Below are positions 1-6,416 of a DNA stretch of 11,703 nucleotides, in pieces. The position numbers and the translations under genes were made by a program. Location: the NCBI GenBank assembly GCA_028289745.1, contig JANQOD010000376.1:1-11703 (forward strand). Reading direction: 5' to 3'. The stretch comes from Allomuricauda sp. GTDB taxonomy: Bacteria; Bacteroidota; Bacteroidia; Flavobacteriales; Flavobacteriaceae. Under the pieces are notes generated by a model. That model did no database searches. It saw only the letters and a list, made by a program, of their open reading frames with translations, and was not told the origin of the DNA. Within the stretch, counting starts at the first letter, position 1, and each line of letters begins with the position of its first letter.

Positions 1-194
1 ATTAGTGGTCAAAGAGTGAAATTCGGTCGGTTTGATGATTTTTTTGAAGGGGATCATAGCAATTGATTTCTTTTGGCAGTAAAGAGATGATCACACTTGA
101 ATTGTTACAGTTTGTTGAAGCTGTACAGGGGAAATCTTTCGAAACCATTCGGGAGGGCAACAAGACCAGTGCTGTTGAAATTATAGATTCGTAG
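1..194 (+). pseudogene. Possible frameshifted 3' end of a gene, faintly Gfo/Idh/MocA-like
   Basis: Frame 1 is open from the left edge and reads ...RVKFGRFDDFFEGDHSN before a stop at 64-66. A second frame is open from 60 to the TAG at 192-194 and reads LELLQFVEAVQGKSFETIREG, ending ...VEIIDS. Joining them by a one-base backward shift near 61-65 gives one continuous sensible sequence. The final stretch has the pattern of the C-terminal helix-loop-helix of Gfo/Idh/MocA NAD(P)-dependent oxidoreductases (FVEAV, then a variable loop, then a helix with a VEII core), but this is a weak resemblance judged by eye. It could be a decayed gene, an assembly indel, or chance coding in a non-coding stretch. 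Bases 195-235 show nothing further. Confidence 0.3.
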
Positions 195-235
195 TGCCTT
201 TAAACCGTACTTTTATGGCGAATGACCCAAGTTCT

Positions 236-892
236 TCAATTAGCTTCTAGATGCTGTACCAATTCGATAACGCTCTTCGGATCATCAAAATCAGCATTGT
301 GTTTTTTTACCAAGTTTTTGAAGTCATTCTTTTTATCGGGATACAACTTGGCCAATTGTTTTAGGCTTTTCAGTTTTTTCAACTCCCCATTTTTCCTGAT
401 CCAATAATATCGGTATGGTTTTGTATCGTACCCCATGGGCAATATCACATTATAAATCTGACTTGCATTGTTTTTGAGGGAATAGGTCTCGGAACCTGAA
501 GTTTGGGAAGTTCTACCCCCTGGGCCATCGATTCTACCTGGATACTTGATATGGCATTTGTGTTCGATATAAAACTCGGGTTCTGATCCGTTCATGAGTT
601 CAAGAAACCTGCCGTCATATTGAACAAATCTTCGGTTGTCGATGATGACGGTGTCAATTTGTTTGACCTGATCACTGGTGATAGCCATTTTATTGCCCTT
701 TTCTTCAAAGATCATCTCTTCTGAGGCCGCGTTGTAATTCAGTACCGCTACATTTTTTACCCCACTTTTCATCAAAACCTCACCTACCGTAAATTCAGGA
801 AACACATAGTGCGATAAGCCTTCCGATTTCTTTTGTGCATGGCATGGTATAAATAGGAAAACAATGATGAAGAGGCCGATAACTTGTTTCAT
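236..892 (-). CDS. Exported protein of unknown function
   Basis: I do not recognise this 218-residue protein. It begins with a clear signal peptide (MKQVIGLFIIVFLFIPCHA, cleavage likely after residue 19), so it is probably periplasmic or outer-membrane associated. There is no lipobox and no further membrane segment. The mature part is mixed and fairly charged. The C-terminal third is lysine-rich (GELKKLKSLKQLAKLYPDKK, roughly residues 159-178) and looks helical. The frame extends upstream to an ATG at 937 that overlaps the methyltransferase stop codon (TAATG). That start would put 15 extra residues before the signal peptide, so I prefer the ATG at 892. It sits just downstream of the methyltransferase gene on the same strand and is probably co-transcribed. 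No functional link between the two is evident, and no hairpin terminator is seen after it. Confidence 0.75.
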   Translation of the reverse strand: MKQVIGLFIIVFLFIPCHAQKKSEGLSHYVFPEFTVGEVLMKSGVKNVAVLNYNAASEEMIFEEKGNKMAITSDQVKQIDTVIIDNRRFVQYDGRFLELMNGSEPEFYIEHKCHIKYPGRIDGPGGRTSQTSGSETYSLKNNASQIYNVILPMGYDTKPYRYYWIRKNGELKKLKSLKQLAKLYPDKKNDFKNLVKKHNADFDDPKSVIELVQHLEAN

Positions 893-936
893 AGCATATG
901 GTTTTGGGTTATCGAAGATAAGCAAAAACAACGTCA

Positions 937-2157
937 TTATCGGGCTTGGGCCTTGGTCAATAGTGCTATATAAAATCCGTCAAAACCGCTCTCAGACGGA
1001 TAGACGTGCCGTTCGTTGACCAGCGTAAAGTTTTGGCCCTCGGGGGAGGCCAAAAAGGCTTCGACCTGTTGATCGTTCTCTTCTGGGAGGATGCTACAGG
1101 TGGCGTACACCATTTTACCATCGGGCCTGACCATCTTGCTATAGTCTCTTAGAATTTCTTGTTGGATGGTTTTTACCGTTTTCAAAAAATCGGGCTGCAA
1201 CTTCCACTTGGTATCCGGATTGCGGCGCAATACACCCAGACCCGAACAGGGGGCGTCGAGCAAAACCCTGTCAGCCTTGCCGTGCAGTTTTTTGATCGCT
1301 TTGGAAGATGTGATGGGCCGTGTTTCCATATTGTGCACATCATTGCGCCTCGCGCGTATCTTAAGCTTTTTGAGCTTACTTTCGTAAATGTCCATCGCGA
1401 TCAATTGGCCCTTGTTCTGCATCAGGGCGGCCAGATGTAGTGTTTTGCCACCTGCTCCCGCACAGGCATCTATGACCCGTTGCCCAGGCTCGACCTCTAA
1501 AAAGGGCGCTACCAGTTGTGAAGAGGCATCCTGTACTTCAAAGAGTCCGTTTTTAAATGCTTGGGTCGTGAACACATTTTTGCGTTCGCTCAGTTGTAGT
1601 GCATCGGCATGACCGGGCACGGTCTTGGTCTGAATGTTTTCTTCTTGTAGCAGTTGTTGTAAGGAAGCCTTATCGGTTTTGAGCGTATTGGTGCGCAAAA
1701 TGACCTGGGCCTGTTTGTTCAGCGCGGCGATTTCTTTCGTCCACCGTTTTTCGCCCAAGGCTTTTGTGCCCAGTTCATCGATCCAATCGGGGATGGACTC
1801 TCTATACTTCCTGATTTTTGACAGTTCGTCGAAACGGCCTTTGATACGGCGTTCGGGGGTATTTTCCAATTGTTTCCAATCGGGTAGTTTGATGCCCCGT
1901 AGCACGGCCCAGACCGCAAAGAGGCGAAACAGGGCTTGACGAGGGTAGGGGGCATGTACCCCGGCAATTTCATCATATAGCCGCCGCCAACGTACCATGT
2001 CATAGGTGGTCTCGGCGATAAAACCACGGTCACGGGATCCCCAGCGTTTGTCGTATTTCAAGACTTTTTCAATGACCTTGTCAGCGTATTCGTCCTCATT
2101 GAAAATGAGGTTGAGGGCATCGATAACGGCAAATACGAGGTTTCGGTGTAGGCGCAT
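937..2157 (-). CDS. RsmB/NOP family RNA (cytosine-5) methyltransferase
   Basis: This 406-residue protein is an S-adenosylmethionine-dependent methyltransferase that makes 5-methylcytosine in RNA, most likely 16S rRNA, in the cytoplasm. Visible motifs are RTNTLK (155-160), FEVQDASSQLV (206-216), the SAM-binding loop DACAGAGGK (230-238), motif IV DAPCSGLG (301-308, with Cys304), and motif VI ATCS (352-355, with the catalytic Cys354). GFDGFY lies near the C-terminus (391-396). Both family cysteines are present, so the enzyme should be active. The N-terminal ~130 residues are shorter than in E. coli RsmB but may serve as an RNA-binding region. The exact target base cannot be read from sequence, so no gene symbol is given. 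The start is ATG, ten bases below the expected transcript start of the promoter at 2174-2181. Confidence 0.93.
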   Translation of the reverse strand: MRLHRNLVFAVIDALNLIFNEDEYADKVIEKVLKYDKRWGSRDRGFIAETTYDMVRWRRLYDEIAGVHAPYPRQALFRLFAVWAVLRGIKLPDWKQLENTPERRIKGRFDELSKIRKYRESIPDWIDELGTKALGEKRWTKEIAALNKQAQVILRTNTLKTDKASLQQLLQEENIQTKTVPGHADALQLSERKNVFTTQAFKNGLFEVQDASSQLVAPFLEVEPGQRVIDACAGAGGKTLHLAALMQNKGQLIAMDIYESKLKKLKIRARRNDVHNMETRPITSSKAIKKLHGKADRVLLDAPCSGLGVLRRNPDTKWKLQPDFLKTVKTIQQEILRDYSKMVRPDGKMVYATCSILPEENDQQVEAFLASPEGQNFTLVNERHVYPSESGFDGFYIALLTKAQAR

Positions 2158-2173
2158 ACTTAAAAGTGGTGTG

Positions 2174-2181
2174 CAAAGGTA
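2174..2181 (-). promoter_or_regulatory. Bacteroidota -7 promoter element for the methyltransferase gene
   Basis: The minus strand reads TACCTTTG here, an exact match to the TAnnTTTG -7 element recognised by the Bacteroidota housekeeping sigma factor. The ATG at 2157 lies 16 bases further on, which implies a very short leader. No clean TTG -33 element is found 17-23 bases upstream, so the call rests on the -7 box and its position. Confidence 0.5.
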
Positions 2182-2278
2182 AGGAAAGCTTTCTTTTCAG
2201 AAGTGTTTGGGAATATTGAAGCAAATCGAGGCGTTGTTCGAAGGTTCTGTACACAACCTTCAAAAAGGAGAGATTGAA

Positions 2279-2327
2279 GGTGTTATCACTTCCCTCCTAA
2301 AAAGGAGGGACCGAGGGAGGTGTTATC
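2279..2327. repeat. Left hairpin repeat of the DUF559 unit
   Basis: A perfect 8-bp stem, TCCCTCCT/AGGAGGGA with an AAAA loop, occupies 2291-2310 and is followed by the tail CCGAGGGAGGTGTT pointing into the DUF559 gene. The hairpin is bracketed by a 9-bp direct repeat GGTGTTATC at 2279-2287 and 2319-2327. A related hairpin plus tail occurs in inverted orientation at 2757-2789. The repeat overlaps the last codon and stop of the DUF559 gene. Confidence 0.75.
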
Positions 2328-2727
2328 CATCCCGGCCAGAAATAGGAGGTAGAGTCTTGTTGTTTTGTTCAAAAGTCAAAATATAGTCTTCAATGGCTCT
2401 TAAGACATTTTCCACATCATGAAAAACCTGATAATCGGAAAACCGAAGGACATGGATTCCCAATTCATTCAAACGTTTTGTTTTTTCGACATCTTTCTGC
2501 CAGACCTCCACTATTTGATACGAATAGCCATCCAACTCAATGGCCAATTGAAGGCTGTTGCAAAAGAAATCAACGATATACTCATCAATTGGCTTTTGTC
2601 TATGGAAATCAAAGCCGTACATCTGATTCCGCTTTAATCTTTGCCAAAGCCGTATCTCAGATTTTGTGGCATTGTTTCTCAACTGCCGTGCCAACGCTTT
2701 CAATTTGGGATTGTAGGTAATTTTCAT
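2323..2727 (-). CDS. DUF559 endonuclease-like protein
   Basis: This 134-residue protein matches the DUF559 (Vsr-like, PD-(D/E)XK-type) nuclease-fold family along its length. The N-terminal helix is LKALARQLRNNATKSEIRLW (residues 9-28). The core is YIVDF (50-54, Asp53) followed by AIELDG (62-67, Glu64 and Asp66). After that comes the C-terminal GIHVLRFSDYQVFHDVENVL block (90-109). The family typically has His shortly after the ELDG box, but here the sequence is ELDGYSY with Tyr70 in that place, so activity is uncertain. The frame runs on to an ATG at 2835, but those extra 36 residues (containing SPLTKGDRG) are only the right hairpin repeat in translation. Met at 2725-2727 is therefore the sensible start. 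Members of this family are described as putative DNA endonucleases without an established biological role. The inverted hairpins on both sides suggest it is the core of a small mobile or repeat-linked unit. Confidence 0.85.
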   Translation of the reverse strand: MKITYNPKLKALARQLRNNATKSEIRLWQRLKRNQMYGFDFHRQKPIDEYIVDFFCNSLQLAIELDGYSYQIVEVWQKDVEKTKRLNELGIHVLRFSDYQVFHDVENVLRAIEDYILTFEQNNKTLPPISGRDG

Positions 2728-2756
2728 TTGTGGAAAGTTAAGCATTACATTTTTAC

Positions 2757-2789
2757 ACACCCCTCGATCCCCTTTTGTTAGCGGGGAGG
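2757..2789. repeat. Right hairpin repeat of the DUF559 unit, inverted relative to the left
   Basis: Read on the minus strand, this is CCTCCCC, a 10-base loop region, GGGG, then the tail ATCGAGGGGTGT pointing into the DUF559 gene. The left repeat has the same order on the plus strand: stem, GGAGGGA, CCGAGGGAGGTGT tail. The two copies are diverged but clearly related and lie in inverted orientation. The core stem is CCCC (2769-2772) with GGGG (2783-2786), and CCTC (2762-2765) could alternatively pair with GAGG (2786-2789). Confidence 0.7.
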
Positions 2790-2807
2790 TTTTCTTCTCT
2801 ATTTTTG
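2775..2807 (+). promoter_or_regulatory. Promoter of the beta-propeller lipoprotein gene
   Basis: TATTTTTG at 2800-2807 is an exact match to the Bacteroidota -7 element TAnnTTTG. TTG at 2775-2777 (within TTTTG) can serve as the -33 element with a 22-base spacer. The ATG at 2822 follows 14 bases after the -7 box, so the leader is very short. The -33 element lies in the loop of the right hairpin repeat of the DUF559 unit. A 7-bp inverted repeat, TTTTGAA/TTCAAAA (2803-2809 and 2816-2822), overlaps the -7 box and touches the start codon. Confidence 0.6.
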
Positions 2808-2821
2808 AACAAACCTTCAAA

Positions 2822-3850
2822 ATGAAAAGAATCATTTTTGCCGTACTGTTTGTTTCCTTGCTTGTCGGATGTGTCGAAAGGGAACTGAATTATACTTCCG
2901 TAGACATCGAGATCGTTTTTGAAGATTCGGTCAGTATTCGGGCCATTACGTTTTTAGATGGCAAGACGCTGGCCTTTGCGGGCAGTAGGGGCATGTTCGG
3001 TACGGTCGATTTGCAGACACACGCCGTAAGAAGCAGTGTACAGCGGTATGATACCCTCATGCCTGAATTTCGTGCCGTGGCGGGCACCTCTGCAGATTTC
3101 TTCATGCTCTCTGTGGCGAGCCCGGCATTGCTCTACAAAACAGGGAACAGCGGCCAAATGGAACTGGTCTATAAGGAAGAGGGAGAAGGTGTTTTCTATG
3201 ATTCGATGACCTTTTGGAACGATAAAGAGGGCATTGCGGTCGGTGACACGGTCGATGGCTGTCTGTCGATCATCATTACCAGGGATGGCGGTCACAGCTG
3301 GAAAAAAGTACCTTGCGAAGAATTGCCCCCTTCGAGGGTGGGGGAAGGGGCTTTTGCCGCTAGCGATACCAATATTGCCATAGTAGAAAAAAGCACTTGG
3401 GTGGCCACTACCGAAGGGCGGATCTTTTTTTCTATGGACAAAGGAAAAAGTTGGGAGGTTTTCAAAACCCCTATCATTAAAGACGAACCGACCCAAGGCA
3501 TTTATTCGATCGACTTCTATGATGAAAATCTGGGCTTTGGTATCGGAGGGGATTATACCCAACCGGAAGCGAATACAGCGAACAAGGCCATCACCGAAGA
3601 TGGTGGCAAAACGTGGACACTTGTTGCCGATGGGCAAGAGCCGGGCTATAAAAGTTGTGTGCAGTTTGTGCCCAACTCAAATGGACATAATCTGGTAGCA
3701 GTTGGTTTTACAGGCATTTCCGTTTCCAATGACAGCGGAAAAAATTGGATTTCCCTTTCGGAAGAGCCGTTTTATACGCTACGTTTTTTGAACGATTCCA
3801 TCGCCTATGCCGCAGGCAAAAATCGAATGGCCAAACTCGTCTTTAAATAG
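2822..3850 (+). CDS. Beta-propeller lipoprotein with four Asp-boxes (YCF48/BNR-like)
   Basis: This 342-residue protein carries a lipoprotein signal (MKRIIFAVLFVSLLVGC, lipobox cysteine Cys17), so it is probably anchored in the envelope facing the periplasm or cell surface. Four Asp-box turns of the S/T-x-D-x-G-x-x-W type are visible: TRDGGHSW (153-160), SMDKGKSW (204-211), TEDGGKTW (258-265) and SNDSGKNW (302-309). They mark successive blades of a beta-propeller like those of sialidase/BNR-repeat and YCF48/HCF136-type proteins. The arginine triad and other catalytic residues of true sialidases are not apparent, so a binding or scaffold role is more likely than glycosidase activity. Flavobacterial homologues are often loosely named oxidoreductase, with nothing in this sequence to support that. 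The gene stands alone, with its own promoter immediately upstream and a terminator immediately downstream. Confidence 0.88.
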   Translation: MKRIIFAVLFVSLLVGCVERELNYTSVDIEIVFEDSVSIRAITFLDGKTLAFAGSRGMFGTVDLQTHAVRSSVQRYDTLMPEFRAVAGTSADFFMLSVASPALLYKTGNSGQMELVYKEEGEGVFYDSMTFWNDKEGIAVGDTVDGCLSIIITRDGGHSWKKVPCEELPPSRVGEGAFAASDTNIAIVEKSTWVATTEGRIFFSMDKGKSWEVFKTPIIKDEPTQGIYSIDFYDENLGFGIGGDYTQPEANTANKAITEDGGKTWTLVADGQEPGYKSCVQFVPNSNGHNLVAVGFTGISVSNDSGKNWISLSEEPFYTLRFLNDSIAYAAGKNRMAKLVFK

Positions 3851-3877
3851 AAAAGGGTGGCAAACGCCTCCCTTTTC
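3850..3877. terminator. Bidirectional intrinsic terminator
   Basis: The stem GAAAAGGG pairs with CCCTTTTC, then one T-T mismatch, then GGC pairs with GCC around an AAAC loop. It begins at the last base of the lipoprotein stop codon. The A and T tracts in the stem give a T-run on either strand. It lies between convergent genes ending at 3850 and 3909, so it probably serves both. Confidence 0.75.
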
Positions 3878-3908
3878 TTGACTAACAACCAACCAAACAA
3901 TCTAAAGA

Positions 3909-4259
3909 TTATACGGTAACCACGACAAAATGCCGTCCTGACTTCTTATACCAGATCCCTTTGTGCTTATACAGTTTTCTGCCGTTTACCACCACTACTT
4001 TATTACCTCTAGGCAGTGCCCTGACCTTGATGCCGACCGGAGCGGCACAGACCACATACTTTCTGCCCCTTGCCCGGTACCAAACACCGTCGGCAAAATA
4101 GTAATTGGTTCTTTTGTGCACGATGATCTTGGGCCTGTTTATGGTGGTGACCACGGTACCGTGTTTCGGATAGACCCTTACCACGGTTCGCTGTGCTTCA
4201 ACGGTCAATAATGCTCCGAGCAGTGTTGCGGCCAGCAATAGTATTTTTACCTTTTTCAT
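3909..4259 (-). CDS. Small exported DUF6515-like protein
   Basis: This 116-residue protein has a signal peptide (MKKVKILLLAATLLGALLTVEA, cleavage likely after residue 22) and no other membrane segment. The mature part is very basic and made of two similar beta-rich blocks, NYYFADGVWYRARGRKYVV (52-70) and LYKHKGIWYKKSGRHFVVV (96-114), joined by AAPVGIKVRALPRG (72-85). This block order, with the central PVG...LP.G segment, matches the DUF6515 family of small periplasmic proteins of unknown function. The frame extends to a TTG at 4304 overlapping the upstream stop codon, but the ATG at 4259 directly precedes the signal peptide and is preferred. It is the last gene of the set beginning with the YHYH lipoprotein, 41 bases after the preceding gene and ahead of the terminator at 3850-3877. 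Confidence 0.8.
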   Translation of the reverse strand: MKKVKILLLAATLLGALLTVEAQRTVVRVYPKHGTVVTTINRPKIIVHKRTNYYFADGVWYRARGRKYVVCAAPVGIKVRALPRGNKVVVVNGRKLYKHKGIWYKKSGRHFVVVTV

Positions 4260-4300
4260 GACGTTTCTTTTTGGGTTTCTATTTCTTTGACCGTCAAACC

Positions 4301-4912
4301 TCAAAAGGGTTTAAACCTTTTCGGGCTTTTTCGATGAACTGCCCAAATAATACCTAACAAAATCACAAAGCCACTGATGGACAGTGGATTGACTTTTTCA
4401 GTGATCGACCGTTCATCGGTCGTCTCTATAGTGCCGTTGGCCGAAATAGTTCCCCCACTCAGGATATGCCTGATCTTTTTGTTACCATACCCTATGTTCA
4501 CATAATTTTTGATGGGGGTATAGACCTCGGTAAAACTGGTGATTTCAATCGCATATTGCTCTAAGCTCTCCGTAAGGTTATCCAATGAAAAGCGAATGGT
4601 CGCATCGTGTGCTGTCAAGGCCGCATTTTTGAAGGTCAGACCGACACGTTCACCATTTACGTAAAAATGTATCGTGCTTTTCAGGTAGGCCGATAGTTCG
4701 GTATGATGATCTGAAACCACGATCATGCTCTGGTCGGCCAATTCTTCATTCAAATGCTTTAGCAAATCAACCGCGGTCTGGGGGGTCAGATGAATGACCA
4801 ATTCTTTTTCTTCATACTTAAAAAAATAGCTTACCTCGTATGGGTTATGTGCTTTGGCGGCATATGTTGCAAGGAAGAACAAAAATACGCCCGTGATGCA
4901 AAAATGTCTCAT
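4301..4912 (-). CDS. Exported protein with C-terminal membrane anchor, unknown function
   Basis: I do not recognise the family of this 203-residue protein with confidence. It starts with a signal peptide (MRHFCITGVFLFFLATYAAKA), after which the mature protein begins HNPYEVSYFF. A single hydrophobic segment, SISGFVILLGIIWAVH (about 178-193), followed by a basic tail (RKSPKRFKPF) predicts a type I membrane protein with most of the chain outside the cytoplasm. The mature start (HNPYEVS followed by alternating beta-like stretches) recalls the small exported proteins that accompany YHYH or HupE/UreJ-type genes in Bacteroidota, but this is only an impression. The frame runs up to an alternative start at 4963 inside the YHYH gene. 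The ATG at 4912, five bases after the YHYH stop codon, fits the signal peptide better. The tight spacing argues for co-transcription and a shared task with the YHYH lipoprotein. Confidence 0.75.
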   Translation of the reverse strand: MRHFCITGVFLFFLATYAAKAHNPYEVSYFFKYEEKELVIHLTPQTAVDLLKHLNEELADQSMIVVSDHHTELSAYLKSTIHFYVNGERVGLTFKNAALTAHDATIRFSLDNLTESLEQYAIEITSFTEVYTPIKNYVNIGYGNKKIRHILSGGTISANGTIETTDERSITEKVNPLSISGFVILLGIIWAVHRKSPKRFKPF

Positions 4913-4917
4913 AATGC

Positions 4918-5859
4918 CTAATTTCCAAAATTGAAACTTTGATCGGGAGTACCTGAAAAACAAAGGGGCGATGAAGGGAAATTATCCGTTATCACGTAGT
5001 AATATTCGTTTTCCGATTCAGGTGTTTTTCCAAAACGGCCATTGCACTCATCCAATTCAGAAATTCCATCGACATACTCGTAATCATTGAAATAGTAGCC
5101 ATCTGGACAACCGTCAGGAGCGGAAATGCCATCGCCTCCCCTAGGTTCGGTCTTTAGCTGGTAACCGCTTTCAAATGCAGCAATGGTGTTGCCGTCATTG
5201 GCATACCCATATTTGTAATAAATAGGGAATCCGTCCGCGGCATACCCAACCTTGATCATTTCCGTTCCGTCGGCGTTCAGACCATCGAGATAGTTTGAGG
5301 GCGTTCCGTGATAATGGTACCTGCCCGTGGGCTGTACGTGCGCATTGTTGCAATCAAGGCCCAAGTCAGTGGTCGATTGCAGGGTAGTGATGTTCCATTC
5401 CATGTTCATGGTCCCTGTTGAGCCTACAAAGAACTCAGCTGTGTATGGGTCAACGGCCACCCCAGAAAACAGCACTCCGAAAGTATATCCTTGACCGATG
5501 GTAATGTCATTGGCCAGTTCAGGTTCTGTCGTCATGGAGAAAGTTTGGGACGCCTCTGCTATTGTATTGGGATTGCCACCGTTGGGAAATTCTCCTACCA
5601 AATGGTCTGCCACGCCATTGATACCAATGGTGCGGGTGTTGCCAGAGATCGATTCTGTATATCGTGAATTGACTCCCAATTGTGATTGGATGTCAATACT
5701 GCAATCTTCTGGATCTAAGTTGATGGTGAACAGACTGCTTGTGTCGCTGCAATCTAGTGTAGCGGTACCATCTTGGTCATCTTCGGTAGCCGAATCATCT
5801 GATGAACAGGCCATGATCAGTGAAACAAAAATTAAGGAAAGTGCTTTTACTGTCTTCAT
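4918..5859 (-). CDS. YHYH-domain lipoprotein
   Basis: This 313-residue protein has a lipoprotein signal (MKTVKALSLIFVSLIMAC, lipobox Cys18) followed by an acidic Ser/Asp-rich linker, so it is predicted to be lipid-anchored in the envelope. The diagnostic signature GRYHYHGTP (179-187) is present, with family-typical neighbours GYAADGFPIYY (205-215) and DECNGRFG (270-277). Together they define the YHYH domain. Its biochemical activity is not established; the clustered histidines, tyrosines and acidic residues are suggestive of metal binding, which is inference. Cysteines are scattered through the mature part (37, 53, 170, 251, 272, 300) and could form disulfides. It is the first gene of a three-gene minus-strand set of exported proteins. 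No convincing TAnnTTTG promoter was found in the 66 bases between its start and the terminator at 5925-5953. Confidence 0.9.
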   Translation of the reverse strand: MKTVKALSLIFVSLIMACSSDDSATEDDQDGTATLDCSDTSSLFTINLDPEDCSIDIQSQLGVNSRYTESISGNTRTIGINGVADHLVGEFPNGGNPNTIAEASQTFSMTTEPELANDITIGQGYTFGVLFSGVAVDPYTAEFFVGSTGTMNMEWNITTLQSTTDLGLDCNNAHVQPTGRYHYHGTPSNYLDGLNADGTEMIKVGYAADGFPIYYKYGYANDGNTIAAFESGYQLKTEPRGGDGISAPDGCPDGYYFNDYEYVDGISELDECNGRFGKTPESENEYYYVITDNFPSSPLCFSGTPDQSFNFGN

Positions 5860-5924
5860 AATAGGTTAGAATTATAGTTATGGTGATTCGACTGCATTTG
5901 CGTGACAAGGTTTAGTCTGAACAC

Positions 5925-5953
5925 AAAAAAAAAGGGCTTTTAGCCCCTTTTTA
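5925..5953. terminator. Strong intrinsic terminator of the sigma operon
   Basis: GGGCT (5934-5938) pairs with AGCCC (5942-5946) around a TTT loop. After one mismatch the stem continues as AAAAA/TTTTT. On the minus strand the hairpin is followed by nine T residues, which makes a strong terminator for the operon that ends at 5976. On the plus strand it gives a weaker TTTTT run. Confidence 0.85.
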
Positions 5954-5975
5954 ACATAAGATTGTGATATAGCTA

Positions 5976-6416
5976 TCAGCCTCCCCGTTTTTTACGAAAC
6001 TGGTGTAGCAGGCGTTTTTTGAAATCTTCTTCCGCTTTGATGAGCAAGAGTGTCTTCTTGGCAGAAAGCACCTGTCTAACCTTATTGAGGTACTGGGTAT
6101 CGGCCTTAAGTTTTTCGGCATGTAGCGCCATCAATTCATCCAACAGCTTTTCAGCTTCTTGATCGCTCAAGTCAGGGGCATCCATCATACGGCCTACCAA
6201 TTGCCGACGCTCTTTGCGGCGAAAAGTATCCATACGTTCTTCATGCTCGTTGTATATGGGCCAAAATGACTGGGCCTCTTGACTGGTCAAGCTCAAGCGT
6301 TCGGTCAAAAAGGCCACTTTCAATGTCTTTACCCTCTCCCTTGGGCCATTTTGTGCCTGTGCCATAATGGCAAAGAACAGTAAGGGGAGGCACAACAATT
6401 TTTTATTCCAGTTCAT
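5976..6416 (-). CDS. Spy/CpxP-like periplasmic protein of an ECF sigma operon
   Basis: This 146-residue protein has a signal peptide (MNWNKKLLCLPLLFFAIMAQA, cleavage likely after residue 21) and a fully helical, highly charged mature part. LSLTSQEAQSFWPIYNEHEE (41-60) is the conserved LTxxEAqxFWPIYNE segment of small periplasmic proteins that resemble the Spy/CpxP (LTXXQ) group. In Bacteroidota these are often annotated as sensors of ECF-type sigma factors. The likely role is to monitor envelope state or bind unfolded protein and feed back on the sigma/anti-sigma pair, but this is inferred from gene order. The ATG at 6416 overlaps the end of the preceding gene by 14 bases, which suggests translational coupling; a TTG at 6425 is less likely. 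It is the last gene before the terminator at 5925-5953. Confidence 0.85.
   Translation of the reverse strand: MNWNKKLLCLPLLFFAIMAQAQNGPRERVKTLKVAFLTERLSLTSQEAQSFWPIYNEHEERMDTFRRKERRQLVGRMMDAPDLSDQEAEKLLDELMALHAEKLKADTQYLNKVRQVLSAKKTLLLIKAEEDFKKRLLHQFRKKRGG

Noticed and set aside
893..937. Upstream ATG at 937 for the exported protein gene (TAATG overlap with the methyltransferase)
   Set aside because: It would bury the signal peptide behind 15 extra residues. It is not fully excluded, because the overlap itself looks like translational coupling.
1719..2033. A 104-codon open frame in another phase of the minus strand
   Set aside because: It is a shadow inside the methyltransferase gene, which has all its family motifs in the main frame.
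2240..2261. GAAGGTT/AACCTTC inverted repeat as a terminator for the DUF559 gene
   Set aside because: The stem is only 7 bp with an 8-base loop and there is no T-run after it on either strand.
2728..2835. N-terminal extension of the DUF559 gene to an ATG at 2835
   Set aside because: The extra residues are encoded by the right hairpin repeat and by the promoter of the neighbouring gene; the family's usual N-terminus matches the Met at 2727.
2954..3637. A 227-codon open frame on the minus strand
   Set aside because: It lies wholly opposite the Asp-box lipoprotein gene, whose signal peptide and four motifs are clear. The antisense product has no recognisable features.
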